Shown: positions 1-7,762 of the stretch, one piece after another
How positions within the stretch are numbered: position 1 is the stretch's first letter
Layout: each line of letters begins with the position of its first letter
Origin: JAERML01 sp035687895
GTDB taxonomy: Bacteria > Bacteroidota > Ignavibacteria > UBA10030 > UBA6906
Length of the DNA: 19,570 nucleotides
Reading direction: 5' to 3'
Assembly: GCA_035687895.1 (NCBI GenBank)
Contig: DASRUE010000265.1
Location: 1 to 19,570 of the forward strand
Notes under the pieces: generated by a model
Told to the model about the DNA's origin: nothing
Database searches by the model: none
What the model saw: the letters and a program-made list of their open reading frames with translations, nothing else
Translations under genes and position numbers: made by a program

Positions 1-1109
1 AGTCCAACGGTGAACATGTGGACCTTGGATGATCCCACCTGACGCGACGGCGACAGAGGATACACGTCGTACAGAAAGTCGTACTGGAGCAGAGCGGCGC
101 CCGCAACATATCGCACGCGTCCGAATAGTGACCAGTCGATGGAACGGTCGAGGTCCCGGTCCGGGACAACTTTGATTTCCGCGTTCCAGCGGGCCGCGTC
201 CATCCCCACCGCCCCACCCACCAGCGATTGCCGAGCGTACCTGAACGCATCAATTCCACCAATAACGGGATCCATGACAAAAGAGCCAGGATCGGGGTCG
301 CGCAGGATGGCGCCAAAGAGCTTCGCGTACACCGGACGCACGAGCCAATTTCGCAGCGTCACGCCGACTTTGGCGTTGTGCGCACGCTGGTTCCTTTGCC
401 AATAGAAGGAAGGGGTGAAATACTCCGCTTCGAGAGAAATGTAGTTGTCCGTGTGGTAGGTATAGTTTGCTTCGAACTGGAAGGATGGAACCACCGCATA
501 CGCGTTGTCATCGGGTGACACGAAAGAGCGGGGGTACAGATACTCCTTGCGCTGAGCCCCGAGCCGAACGCAGAGGTTGTACGAAGGAAAGAGATAGGCA
601 TCGAGCCAGATGTTCGAACGCTCATAGAAAACCCGATCACTTTTGGAGTAGCCTCCCCTCAGATCAAGCCAGTCTGCAGCGCCCGCAAAGACGTTCAGGT
701 CGTACACGTTCCGAGAATAGTCCACTTCCCAGCCACCGTAGGATCCCGCAAAATGAACACCCCGTTGCATGAGAAGGGCCTCCAGATCCTCTCGTGCTTC
801 CGCGTCTCCGGGTCGTTCTTCAATCGCGCGGGCAAGGAGTTCACGGGCACCACTGTAGTCGCGCCGCCACTTGTGAACCGTCGCCATCGATTTCAACAGG
901 TCCGGATCACTGCCTCCGACAAGGCGCGAGGCAACGCGGTATTCTGTCAGTGCGCCTGTGAGGTCGCCTTCATCCCTCAGGACATCCCCGTGCAGACGAT
1001 GGGATGCTGCCGCATCACGATCCTGCTGCGGAACCGGGCGTGAAGGTGGTTGCTGCGCGTGCAGCAAGGTACTCACTAGAAGCAGAAGTGCAAGGTGGAT
1101 ACGTACCAT
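1..1109 (-). CDS. TPR plus outer-membrane beta-barrel protein (YaiO-like), 3' end cut by window edge
   Basis: The reading frame is open from the ATG at 1109 to the left edge, giving 369 visible residues. Residues 1-19 form a clear signal peptide (MVRIHLALLLLVSTLLHAQ), so the protein is exported. Residues 33-112 are TPR-like helices (AL.EYR.A, AR.LL.RAIE..PGDAEA). From about residue 118 the sequence alternates aromatic and polar residues in the manner of outer-membrane beta strands (GGWEVDYSRN, LRGGYSKSD, ISLEAEYFTPSFYW). This order matches the TPR/YaiO-type barrel proteins, though I cannot confirm the subfamily. The last visible residues (KVHMFTVG) look like the start of a closing barrel strand, so the gene probably ends a few codons outside the window. 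A Shine-Dalgarno-like AAAGGG precedes the ATG. The start lies inside the 3' end of the ATP-grasp gene (95-base overlap). Confidence 0.8.
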   Translation of the reverse strand, partial: MVRIHLALLLLVSTLLHAQQPPSRPVPQQDRDAAASHRLHGDVLRDEGDLTGALTEYRVASRLVGGSDPDLLKSMATVHKWRRDYSGARELLARAIEERPGDAEAREDLEALLMQRGVHFAGSYGGWEVDYSRNVYDLNVFAGAADWLDLRGGYSKSDRVFYERSNIWLDAYLFPSYNLCVRLGAQRKEYLYPRSFVSPDDNAYAVVPSFQFEANYTYHTDNYISLEAEYFTPSFYWQRNQRAHNAKVGVTLRNWLVRPVYAKLFGAILRDPDPGSFVMDPVIGGIDAFRYARQSLVGGAVGMDAARWNAEIKVVPDRDLDRSIDWSLFGRVRYVAGAALLQYDFLYDVYPLSPSRQVGSSKVHMFTVG

Positions 1110-1980
1110 CGTTAGCCCTTTCCATTACAGTGACAAGCAGAGTTTCAAAGACTTCAACTGTGGAGAGAATGTTTGCACCGACACGCGCGTTTATTTCCAG
1201 AATGCGTGGGACACCGTTCCTGTCTCGCCGGATATCCATGTCGATGGGGCCTTCGAGATGGAGTTTCCGCGCTGCAACGATTGCCACTTCCGCAACATCT
1301 CTCCGGATCACCCGTTGGACATGCACCGCGTTTCCGACGATCCCTTCTTTCATTGCCGTCTTCTGAAGAACTGCAACAGACCGCACGTACCCCGCCGGAT
1401 GTGCAAAGAGGTTCACGTCGCACTCCTCTCCTGGCATGAACTCCTGAAAGACGATGTCCGTCCGGCGTTCTTCTGCAGCCTCCTTGGGATCCCGAAACAC
1501 GGTCACCCCGCGTCCTCCCCGCCCGACTCTTGGTTTCGCCAGGAACGGGTATCCCAGCGCCTTGCCTGCATCAAGCGGAGAAGTCACTTCTTTGTAAGAG
1601 ATCGTCAGCGGGACAGCTATACCAAGCGAACGAAGCTTATTGGCCGTGAGCAGTTTGTCGTTGGCCATGTCTGTGGCGCCAGGATCGGGGATGAACATCT
1701 GAACGCCCAGTTCGCGCACGGTCCGCTTCAACCGGGACACAGCGGGGAGTTCTTCTGAGACAGTTGGGACAAGCAACATCGGTAGCGTCCTGCTTAATAG
1801 ACCAACCAGAGTTCCGATGAACGCCGGATCATCACCGCGAGGAACGAGATGAAATTCATCAACCGGTGTCACCGACTGGACGATGTCGGTACCGATCACT
1901 CTGAACTCCCGCTCTTTGAAGAACGACACTGTGGCCCGTCCCGCCGGGCCGCCGATACCCGTGACAAGTACGTTTTTCAT
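1015..1980 (-). CDS. ATP-grasp ligase (carbamoyl-phosphate synthase large-subunit-like)
   Basis: This 321-residue protein starts at the ATG at 1980 (MKNVLVTGIGGPAGRA), because the Rossmann-like glycine motif (residues 8-16) belongs at the very N-terminus. An upstream extension in the same frame looks non-coding. The ATP-grasp fold is supported by AKPRVGRGGRGV (148-159), FQEFMPGEECDVN (178-190) and the metal-binding EINAR (262-266). Enzymes of this group activate a carboxylate with ATP and join it to an amine or similar nucleophile. The substrate cannot be read from sequence. It lies in a block with glycan genes, so it might modify a cell-surface or sugar-linked compound, which is inference only. 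The conserved domain ends near residue 290. The remaining 31 residues overlap the signal-peptide region of the next gene and look unlike a natural tail. A TAA in another frame lies just before that gene's ATG, so a frameshift near the end is possible. Confidence 0.8.
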   Translation of the reverse strand: MKNVLVTGIGGPAGRATVSFFKEREFRVIGTDIVQSVTPVDEFHLVPRGDDPAFIGTLVGLLSRTLPMLLVPTVSEELPAVSRLKRTVRELGVQMFIPDPGATDMANDKLLTANKLRSLGIAVPLTISYKEVTSPLDAGKALGYPFLAKPRVGRGGRGVTVFRDPKEAAEERRTDIVFQEFMPGEECDVNLFAHPAGYVRSVAVLQKTAMKEGIVGNAVHVQRVIRRDVAEVAIVAARKLHLEGPIDMDIRRDRNGVPRILEINARVGANILSTVEVFETLLVTVMERANDGTYPPCTSASSEYLAARAATTFTPGSAAGS

Positions 1981-2179
1981 GATGACGTCAAATAGTGGAT
2001 GTGTGTGACAACAATATGTCTGGGGGAATTGCAAACTCTGTACCACCGGAGCGTGGCACCGACATGGTGATTCGATGCTTGTTTCGGGGGATTCGATGTG
2101 GTGCAGAGGAAACATGAAGCCAAGCAGCTACATTGGGCCGCGACCGCTAAGCGTCATGGGACAAGAATGTCTCATTTTT
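1981..2179. other. Intergenic gap with a 9-base direct repeat
   Basis: This gap separates the propeller gene from the ATP-grasp gene, both on the minus strand. It is the longest gap inside the glycan block. I see no convincing hairpin terminator. The sequence GATTCGATG occurs twice, at 2069-2077 and 2090-2098, 21 bases apart, on the same face of the helix. The A/T-rich stretch near 1985-2025 could hold a promoter for the ATP-grasp gene, but no well-spaced hexamer pair stood out. Confidence 0.4.
2069..2098. repeat. Two GATTCGATG direct repeats, 21-bp period
   Basis: Two exact copies of GATTCGATG (2069-2077 and 2090-2098) lie in the gap upstream of the ATP-grasp gene. The 21-base period equals two helical turns, as expected for tandem binding of a regulator. 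Two copies of nine bases can occur by chance, so a regulatory role is only a suggestion. Confidence 0.35.
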
Positions 2180-3439
2180 CTATTTCAACAAAACCATCGG
2201 CATGGTTTGCACGGCTCCTTCCACCCTGAGCTGGTAGAAGTAAACTCCGCCAGCAAGCCTTGTTGCATCCAACGTCACCTCGTGGAACCCCGAAGTTTTC
2301 CTTTCATCAACGAGTCTTGCCACCTCTTTGCCAAGAACGTCGTAGACCTTGAGTGAGACGTCACTGGCCGAGGCCAAGTGATACTTTATGATCGTTTGCG
2401 GGTTGAATGGGTTGGGATAGTTCTGATCAAGAATGGCAGTGGGGAGAGACCTATCGCTATCGGATGGCGAAACATATGTAATGCCACCATTGGATGTATG
2501 CAGAATTGTGCCGGATTCCCCAACCGCCCATCCCGTCAACGAGTCGAGGAATGAAAGTCCAAAGAGACAAACCGTGGTGCCGCTATTCTGCGTAATCCAT
2601 GTCCGACCTGCGTCGGTCGTCCTCAGTATCAACCCAACAGGAGGGAGTGAACCACCGGGGGGAGTTCCACCAGCGATCCATCCGTGCAGACTATTGGTGA
2701 ACTCGATGTCCCACGCGGTGAGTGCTGTTCCCATCGTCTGCCGCTCCCACGTCGCTCCCCCATCAGCCGTGTACCAGACCGATGCAGAATCTCCCGTGAC
2801 CCATCCCTTCGATCGATCCACAAACTCCACATCCCCCAGCCAACCGCCGATCCCGCGAGCAACGGCGAACCACTGAGCACCCCCATCGATTGTTTTCAGA
2901 ATGATTCCAGAATCGCCAACTGCCCAACCGCACAACGAATCAACGAAATGGATGCCGTACAGCCAGTCACAGGAGTCGACGGTCTGCTGAAGCCACGTTG
3001 CTCCCTGATCAGTCGTTGCAATGATCAGCCCGTGGTCCCCCACCACCCACCCCCGCTCAGGTGATGCGAAGAAAGCACCATACAAGTCCTCGGCTGTGCC
3101 GGTGCTGACTGTACGCCAATCAACTCCCGTATTCGTCGTTCGGTATGCAGAGCCTTCTCGACCGAAGATCCACCCTTCGCTCGCCGTGGTGAATAGGATT
3201 TTGGCCATGTAGTAAGAAGGGGAGGAGCTGGGCGACAAATATAACTGACCCCATGTTATCCCACCGTTGGTGGTATGGAGGATTGCAAGGCCGTTGCCAA
3301 CGGCCCAGCCATTCAACGAATCAGAGAACGTAACGGAGTTCAGCGCATACTGGACGCCGCTTTGCTGCTGTCGCCACCCCTGCGCGTGAATCGTCGTCAG
3401 GGAGGTCAGAACCATCAAGGACACAAGTAAAGCCTTCAC
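2180..3439 (-). CDS. Secreted seven-bladed YCF48/BNR-type propeller protein with T9SS C-terminal sorting domain
   Basis: I chose the GTG at 3439 (419 residues) because AGGAGG lies nine bases upstream and it gives a compact signal peptide (KALLVSLMVLTSLTTIHA, then Q). A longer frame would put 27 unlikely residues ahead of the signal. Seven repeats of the form GWxxG...T.GGxTW cover about residues 20-330, for example GWAVG/ILHTTNGGITW, GWIFG/AYRTTNTGVDW and GWAVG/ILHTSNGGITY, consistent with a seven-bladed propeller. Residues 332-419 form a typical T9SS sorting domain, with YPNPFNPQT, VYDVLGKEV and LAGGVYFYQL. The protein should pass the inner membrane by Sec and then the outer membrane by T9SS, where the tail is removed and the protein released or anchored to the surface. 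The ligand or partner is unknown. It follows the GT4 gene after a 77-base gap that holds a possible promoter. Confidence 0.9.
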   Translation of the reverse strand: MKALLVSLMVLTSLTTIHAQGWRQQQSGVQYALNSVTFSDSLNGWAVGNGLAILHTTNGGITWGQLYLSPSSSPSYYMAKILFTTASEGWIFGREGSAYRTTNTGVDWRTVSTGTAEDLYGAFFASPERGWVVGDHGLIIATTDQGATWLQQTVDSCDWLYGIHFVDSLCGWAVGDSGIILKTIDGGAQWFAVARGIGGWLGDVEFVDRSKGWVTGDSASVWYTADGGATWERQTMGTALTAWDIEFTNSLHGWIAGGTPPGGSLPPVGLILRTTDAGRTWITQNSGTTVCLFGLSFLDSLTGWAVGESGTILHTSNGGITYVSPSDSDRSLPTAILDQNYPNPFNPQTIIKYHLASASDVSLKVYDVLGKEVARLVDERKTSGFHEVTLDATRLAGGVYFYQLRVEGAVQTMPMVLLK

Positions 3440-3448
3440 TGTTCTCGC

Positions 3449-3454
3449 CCTCCT
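3449..3454 (-). promoter_or_regulatory. Shine-Dalgarno site AGGAGG deciding the GTG start at 3439
   Basis: On the minus strand AGGAGG is followed by nine bases and then GTG. This is the strongest ribosome-binding site in the window and places the start of the propeller protein at the GTG directly before its signal peptide. Confidence 0.65.
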
Positions 3455-3463
3455 CAGCCTCTG

Positions 3464-3472
3464 AGTATACCA
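3464..3472 (-). promoter_or_regulatory. Possible extended -10 promoter (TGGTATACT)
   Basis: The minus strand reads TGGTATACT, an extended -10 form (TGn plus TATACT), in the gap between the GT4 and propeller genes. Transcription would start near 3457, leaving a short leader that contains the AGGAGG site. No good -35 hexamer lies at 17 bases. This would let the propeller gene be expressed apart from the glycan operon. Confidence 0.3.
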
Positions 3473-3516
3473 AAGAACTTGCCTTCCACACTCTTTCACG
3501 CGCGAACAATTTCCAG

Positions 3517-4785
3517 TCACCTGAGTGACGTACGCGGCATCTGGAACATTGCCTGTCCGCTCAATTCACCCGTTGAATGAACGCGCGGAAATCTCTCCCT
3601 CTCGCTCCGAGCCCGTGCTGCCACAGACGGTTGGAGTAGTTCGTTGAACACCTCCAAGTGCGCCTGCAGCGAATGTGTCCAGCGAAACTGGGAAGCGCGT
3701 TTCAACCCGCGCGCGACAAGAGACCGCCTGAGATTCTCGTTTGTAAGGACTGTATACATTCCTTCGGCAATTGCTCCCACATCGTACGGATCCACATAAT
3801 AGGCCGCGTCCCCGCAGACCTCCGGCAGGCTGGCCACGTGGGAAACAACCGAAGGACATCCGCACGCCATCGCCTCCAGCGGCGGGAGACCAAAGCCTTC
3901 GTAGAAAGAGGGGAACACAAGTAACGACGCCTGGTGCAACAGGCCCACAAGTTCCTCTGTGGACACATGCCCTTTAAACTCCACCCTGTGCGGATCAACA
4001 CCGTACCGTACAAGTCTTACCGTATCAAACACTCTGTCGAACTGATGACGCCCATGTCCCGTAACAACCAATCGGTGCGGCACTCGATCCTGAATCCGCG
4101 CAAATGCCTTGAGCACACCGGTGATATTCTTCATCCGGACGATCCGGCCTGAGTACAGGATGAACGGTACAAGTGGAGATAGCACGGGTTGACGTCTCAC
4201 CACCGCTTCTCCCAATGTCCCATGGTGAATCACCCGGACCCGTTCCGGCTGCACTCCAAAGCATTGTTCTAACAATCCTTTTGTATGATGAGATGGCGTG
4301 ATGATGCGTCGGGCATATCTCAGCGCGTGTATGAGAATGTATCCGTAGTAGTAGTACTGCTTCTTGTGACAGCGTTTAAAGAGAAATGGAATCAGGTCGT
4401 GGATCATGAGGATCTGGTTTCTGCGGAACAAGACTGCTTCGAGCTGGCTTGTACCAAAGAGCAGATGTCGCCAGTGCTTTATGCCGAGATAGTTCGCATA
4501 CGCCAGGCGAAGCAAATGACCACGAAAGCCATGATCCGGCGAGAGTTTGGCCGATACCCAATGGACTGCGCAATGCGGCGGGAAGTGAGTATCCTGAAAA
4601 TGCACCTGTGCTGTCCGATTCATATAAAGAATAAATGAATGGGACGTCCGGGTATGCGCGAGTTCTCGCACAATGTTCAAGGTATAGATCCCGATGCCAT
4701 CGAGAATGCTGCCGAGGTTCGTGGCGTTGACGACCACCACGTTGATGTCATCGCCCTTGCGGCCGGCGTCTTGTTCACCGTTCAT
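3517..4785 (-). CDS. Glycosyltransferase family 4
   Basis: The ATG at 4785 overlaps the stop of the ABC ATPase gene by one base (TGATG), giving 422 residues. A longer frame would read back into the ATPase gene. The two-domain GT-B layout is visible. The N-terminal half has the acceptor-side glycine loop (NATNLGSILDGIGIYTLNIV, 20-39). The C-terminal half has FILYSGRIVRMKN (208-220) and FPSFYEGFGLPPLEAMACGCP (291-311), where E296 and E304 make the EX7E motif that contacts the donor nucleotide sugar. Family 4 enzymes are retaining transferases such as mannosyl-, glucosyl- or rhamnosyltransferases, and the sugar cannot be told here. The enzyme probably acts in the cytoplasm, building the glycan exported by the adjacent ABC pair. 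The last 35 residues are variable and may be disordered. Confidence 0.9.
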   Translation of the reverse strand: MNGEQDAGRKGDDINVVVVNATNLGSILDGIGIYTLNIVRELAHTRTSHSFILYMNRTAQVHFQDTHFPPHCAVHWVSAKLSPDHGFRGHLLRLAYANYLGIKHWRHLLFGTSQLEAVLFRRNQILMIHDLIPFLFKRCHKKQYYYYGYILIHALRYARRIITPSHHTKGLLEQCFGVQPERVRVIHHGTLGEAVVRRQPVLSPLVPFILYSGRIVRMKNITGVLKAFARIQDRVPHRLVVTGHGRHQFDRVFDTVRLVRYGVDPHRVEFKGHVSTEELVGLLHQASLLVFPSFYEGFGLPPLEAMACGCPSVVSHVASLPEVCGDAAYYVDPYDVGAIAEGMYTVLTNENLRRSLVARGLKRASQFRWTHSLQAHLEVFNELLQPSVAARARSERERFPRVHSTGELSGQAMFQMPRTSLR

Positions 4786-5528
4786 CAGTCGAGGCCCCCC
4801 TGCGCCCGGTATGCTGTTGCCACTGTGTCCGGCGTGCCGTCCAGGATCACCCGACCATTGTCCAGCCAGATCAGACGGCTGCACTGCGCTACAAGGAAAT
4901 CAAGGTTATGTGAAACAAATACGGTTGTGCTACCCGCTTGCATGAGGCGCTGCATCCTCACAATGCTCTTTCTCATGAAGAACTCATCCCCCACTCCAAA
5001 CACTTCGTCCACCAGCAGAATGTCCGGCTCCACGTCAGTGGCCAGTGCAAATGCCAGCCGTGCAAACATGCCCGAGGAATACGTCTTCACAGGCTCATCA
5101 AAGAATTCTCCCAGCCCGGCAAACTCTTTGATGTCATCAATCTTCGTGCGGACTTCCTCCTGCGAGTATCCCATCAACACGCCGGCAAGATAGCAGTTCT
5201 CTCTTCCCGTCAGGTCTGGTTGAAAACCGATGCCAAGTTCAAGCAGGGGGACGATGCGCATGCTTCCATTGACGTAGAGACTTCCGCGCTGCGGCGTGAT
5301 AATCCTCGAAAGGACGCGGAGGAGCGTTGACTTCCCCGCCCCGTTGCGCCCGATAATTCCCACATGTTCTCCTTCTTGTATCGTCAAGCTCACATCGGCA
5401 AGCGCGTGGAATTGCGGGCGCCCATTCCCGTCCAGAAAACCCGACAGGAAGGACTTGAAGCTCCGCTGTGTGACGGCATGCTTCTCGAAACTGACGCCGA
5501 TATTGAGAAGTCGAAATACTGTGCCCAT
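4785..5528 (-). CDS. ABC transporter ATPase for polysaccharide export (Wzt/TagH type, nucleotide-binding domain only)
   Basis: This 247-residue protein carries the full ABC set: Walker A GRNGAGKST (60-68), signature YSSGM (150-154), Walker B DILLVDEV (169-176) and the switch histidine in SHN (207). The sequence between Walker A and the signature, with ELGIGFQPDLTGREN, is typical of ATPases that export O-antigen, teichoic acid or capsule. It pairs with the permease just upstream (four-base gap). Many Wzt proteins are longer and carry a C-terminal carbohydrate-binding domain that recognises the modified glycan end. This one stops right after the ATPase domain, so the substrate-recognition part is absent or lies elsewhere. 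It is translationally linked by TGATG to the GT4 gene. Confidence 0.9.
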   Translation of the reverse strand: MGTVFRLLNIGVSFEKHAVTQRSFKSFLSGFLDGNGRPQFHALADVSLTIQEGEHVGIIGRNGAGKSTLLRVLSRIITPQRGSLYVNGSMRIVPLLELGIGFQPDLTGRENCYLAGVLMGYSQEEVRTKIDDIKEFAGLGEFFDEPVKTYSSGMFARLAFALATDVEPDILLVDEVFGVGDEFFMRKSIVRMQRLMQAGSTTVFVSHNLDFLVAQCSRLIWLDNGRVILDGTPDTVATAYRAQGGLD

Positions 5529-5532
5529 GTTC

Positions 5533-6297
5533 TCAGAGATAGAAATAGAATTTGTCTTTGTATTTGTTCACCAACCCCAGCCCTACCAGGAGACTTACTG
5601 TCCCGACCGTCGTCGTCACAAGCCAATCATCAATGCCTGGCCACATGCCGTAGTACACCGGTTTCTGGAAGAGCGCGGCAAAGTAGGTGATGGGATGATA
5701 TCTGACGATCAACGATTGGAGCGAATGGTCGTGAAAGAGATCCGCCTTGAAAAGAATGGGGGATGAAAAGAACGCCAGCATGAGAACCATCTGGACGATC
5801 GTGCGGATGTCTCGAAAGAACGTGTACACGACGGCGCAGACGAGCCCTATGCCAAGTCCAAGCATTGCCCACGGCAGAATCGCGAGTGGAAGAATCAGCA
5901 GGTGTACCGTCCAGTTGTCTTTGAGCATGGCGAAGAGCGCAAACACAATGACGAGAGAGAACAGGAACTCCACACTCGCAACAATCCAACGGGTGAGGGG
6001 AAGGGCGAACGGGGAAACGTACATTTTCTTCAGGAGCCATTCCCCACCGGCAATGGAGTCCATGCAGGTGGTAACAACTTTTTCAAAGTACCGCCAGGGA
6101 ACGAGAGCGCCAAACAGGAACACTGCGTAGTCAGAGGTGTCCATCCGGTTAACAACTGAAAATACCACACTGAGGACCGTAAGAAAGAGGGCGGGTTCAA
6201 GGAAGTTCCAGAGAAAACCCAGCGACGTGTAGCGGTATTTCAGTTTCAGCAGACTCTTTGCATAGAGCCAGGTGAAGCGTTGTGCAGCGATGTCCAT
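5533..6297 (-). CDS. ABC-2 type polysaccharide export permease (Wzm type)
   Basis: The start at 6297 (MDIAAQRFTWLY, 254 residues) was chosen because AAAGGA lies at good distance upstream, whereas the ATG six codons earlier has none. The amphipathic N-terminus (KSLLKLKYRYTSLGFLWNFLEP, roughly 15-35) is typical of ABC-2 exporters of the Wzm/TagG family. Hydrophobic segments lie at about 33-50, 57-72, 106-125, 132-158, 166-186 and 226-245, giving the usual six helices. The C-terminus (NKYKDKFYFYL) is basic and cytoplasmic. The protein should form a homodimeric channel that, with the ATPase encoded next, moves lipid-linked glycan across the inner membrane. Confidence 0.9.
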   Translation of the reverse strand: MDIAAQRFTWLYAKSLLKLKYRYTSLGFLWNFLEPALFLTVLSVVFSVVNRMDTSDYAVFLFGALVPWRYFEKVVTTCMDSIAGGEWLLKKMYVSPFALPLTRWIVASVEFLFSLVIVFALFAMLKDNWTVHLLILPLAILPWAMLGLGIGLVCAVVYTFFRDIRTIVQMVLMLAFFSSPILFKADLFHDHSLQSLIVRYHPITYFAALFQKPVYYGMWPGIDDWLVTTTVGTVSLLVGLGLVNKYKDKFYFYL

Positions 6298-6331
6298 TGT
6301 TTTCCTTTCATCCACCCACAGGTTCGGTTGT

Positions 6332-7762
6332 TTACAGGTGGAGCAATCGTTTTAATGAGCACGCGACACCGCGCACTTCAAGGCGCACGGGGTTTGCATC
6401 ACCGATCAGCGCGGGGCCAGTTGCCTTTGACACCTGAGACGGTGCTGTTCCGGCCCAACTGGTGATCTCAACAGACTTCATCACACAGGAACCGCTCACC
6501 ACTTTCGCCAGCAGCGCATAGGTATACTCGTCATTCACATCCACTGTCATGAATACCGACTTGCCGGCCTCACCGGACACAACACAATGCATTGACTTAA
6601 CACACTCTACAGCAACTGGTCCGGCAGTGCGATAGCGATGGAGCCTGAGTTCGAGAAGGCTTTCCTCGTCGGCTCTGTAGGATGCCAGCTTCATCGAAAA
6701 CGTGCGTGTGCCCGAGCCGAACCAGTAGTAGTCGGTGTGAAATAGCGTCCCGTCGCGGTCAGGCTTCTGGTTCATCGCGGCAAAAAAATCTGCATGGTCG
6801 GCAAAGAAGGGGGACACTTCCCGGGGAAGAAATGAGAACGGATGGAGAGTTACCCGCGTCGTATCCAGCAGGCTGCGATACTCCTGAATCCCCGCGGCAA
6901 GAAACGAGCGTGATGCCTCGATACCGCTGAATATCATGCGGGACCGAACGTTGGACTTCGACTCCTTGCGCAGTACGAACAGGGCAGATGTATATGGATG
7001 TTTCCCACGCAGCAACTGGACGTGCGTGTATTCCTGAAAGAGCGATGTTGATAGTGCCTCTCCGTTGGTATGACAAAGACCCTTCATGTTTGCGGGAATC
7101 GGATAATTGACTTTATGGGGTACGATCGAGCCATTACATTCTGTCTCCGGCGTGAGGCCGCATTCCTCGAACAGGTCGTTCAGATACGATCGAGTGAAGA
7201 CATAGTTGTTCGGATGCTCAATGATCTCCTCGCCGTATCCAAGTTCCGTCGTCAGGACATAAATTCCGCCATCCTTCAGCACACGGCTTGCTTCATTCAG
7301 GTGGAGAAGGAAGTCGTCTCGTGTGCCGATATGCTCGATCGAGCATGATGAGTAACAGAAATCGAATGTGTTCTCCTCAAATTCCAGTGCCCGCATGTCC
7401 ATGCGGAGAGCCTTCACCTTATTGTCGTCCACGGGGAATGGTTTACCGGCTCTGATGAATTCGTCAGGATCGTTTGTCTTCGCGCAGTCCCATGTTGTTT
7501 GCGTATCGTACAGATCTGTCACCACAAGCTGCCTGATATGCGATGCGATGGCGTAGAGAAGCAATTCCTTCCCGCCACCCATGGAAAGACCCAGTGAATC
7601 GGGTCTGAGCAATCCTCTCTCGCGCAGGACATGAAAGATCATCGCAAACTCCCATTGCTTCCGGTGGAAACGGGGGATTTCTCTCAATTCTTCCCGGATG
7701 ATCGCGTTGATCTCCGGATGGAACCAATCTGCCGCGTCGCAGATCTTGCTCGAAACTTTCAT
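6332..7762 (-). CDS. SAM-dependent methyltransferase with C-terminal beta-rich extension
   Basis: The ATG at 7762 is preceded by AAGGAG five bases upstream and overlaps the stop of the GT9 gene (ATGA), giving 476 residues. An in-frame GTG two codons earlier is less likely. A class I methyltransferase fold covers about residues 35-210: motif I is LGLSMGGGKE (57-66), the acidic strand end is VTDLY (81-85), and motifs II/III are RALEFEENTFDFCYSSCSIE (124-143) and VLKDGGIYVLTTE (161-173). Residues 265-335 are a helical linker. Residues 338-470 look like a beta sandwich, with alternating hydrophobic strands and many Ser, Thr and Val. In ABC-dependent glycan systems, methyltransferases often cap the growing chain and the cap is read by a beta-sandwich domain. 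Here that domain may be attached to the enzyme, which is inference. The acceptor is unknown. Confidence 0.8.
   Translation of the reverse strand: MKVSSKICDAADWFHPEINAIIREELREIPRFHRKQWEFAMIFHVLRERGLLRPDSLGLSMGGGKELLLYAIASHIRQLVVTDLYDTQTTWDCAKTNDPDEFIRAGKPFPVDDNKVKALRMDMRALEFEENTFDFCYSSCSIEHIGTRDDFLLHLNEASRVLKDGGIYVLTTELGYGEEIIEHPNNYVFTRSYLNDLFEECGLTPETECNGSIVPHKVNYPIPANMKGLCHTNGEALSTSLFQEYTHVQLLRGKHPYTSALFVLRKESKSNVRSRMIFSGIEASRSFLAAGIQEYRSLLDTTRVTLHPFSFLPREVSPFFADHADFFAAMNQKPDRDGTLFHTDYYWFGSGTRTFSMKLASYRADEESLLELRLHRYRTAGPVAVECVKSMHCVVSGEAGKSVFMTVDVNDEYTYALLAKVVSGSCVMKSVEITSWAGTAPSQVSKATGPALIGDANPVRLEVRGVACSLKRLLHL

Noticed and set aside
958..1758. Long plus-strand open frame (266 codons) opposite the ATP-grasp gene
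   Set aside because: It is antisense to a well-supported ATP-grasp gene, has low-quality composition rich in Arg, Cys and His, and no recognisable motif.
4639..5193. Plus-strand open frame (184 codons) opposite the ABC ATPase
   Set aside because: It mirrors the Walker and signature region of a clear ABC ATPase, and the translation is Ser/Arg-rich with no domain.
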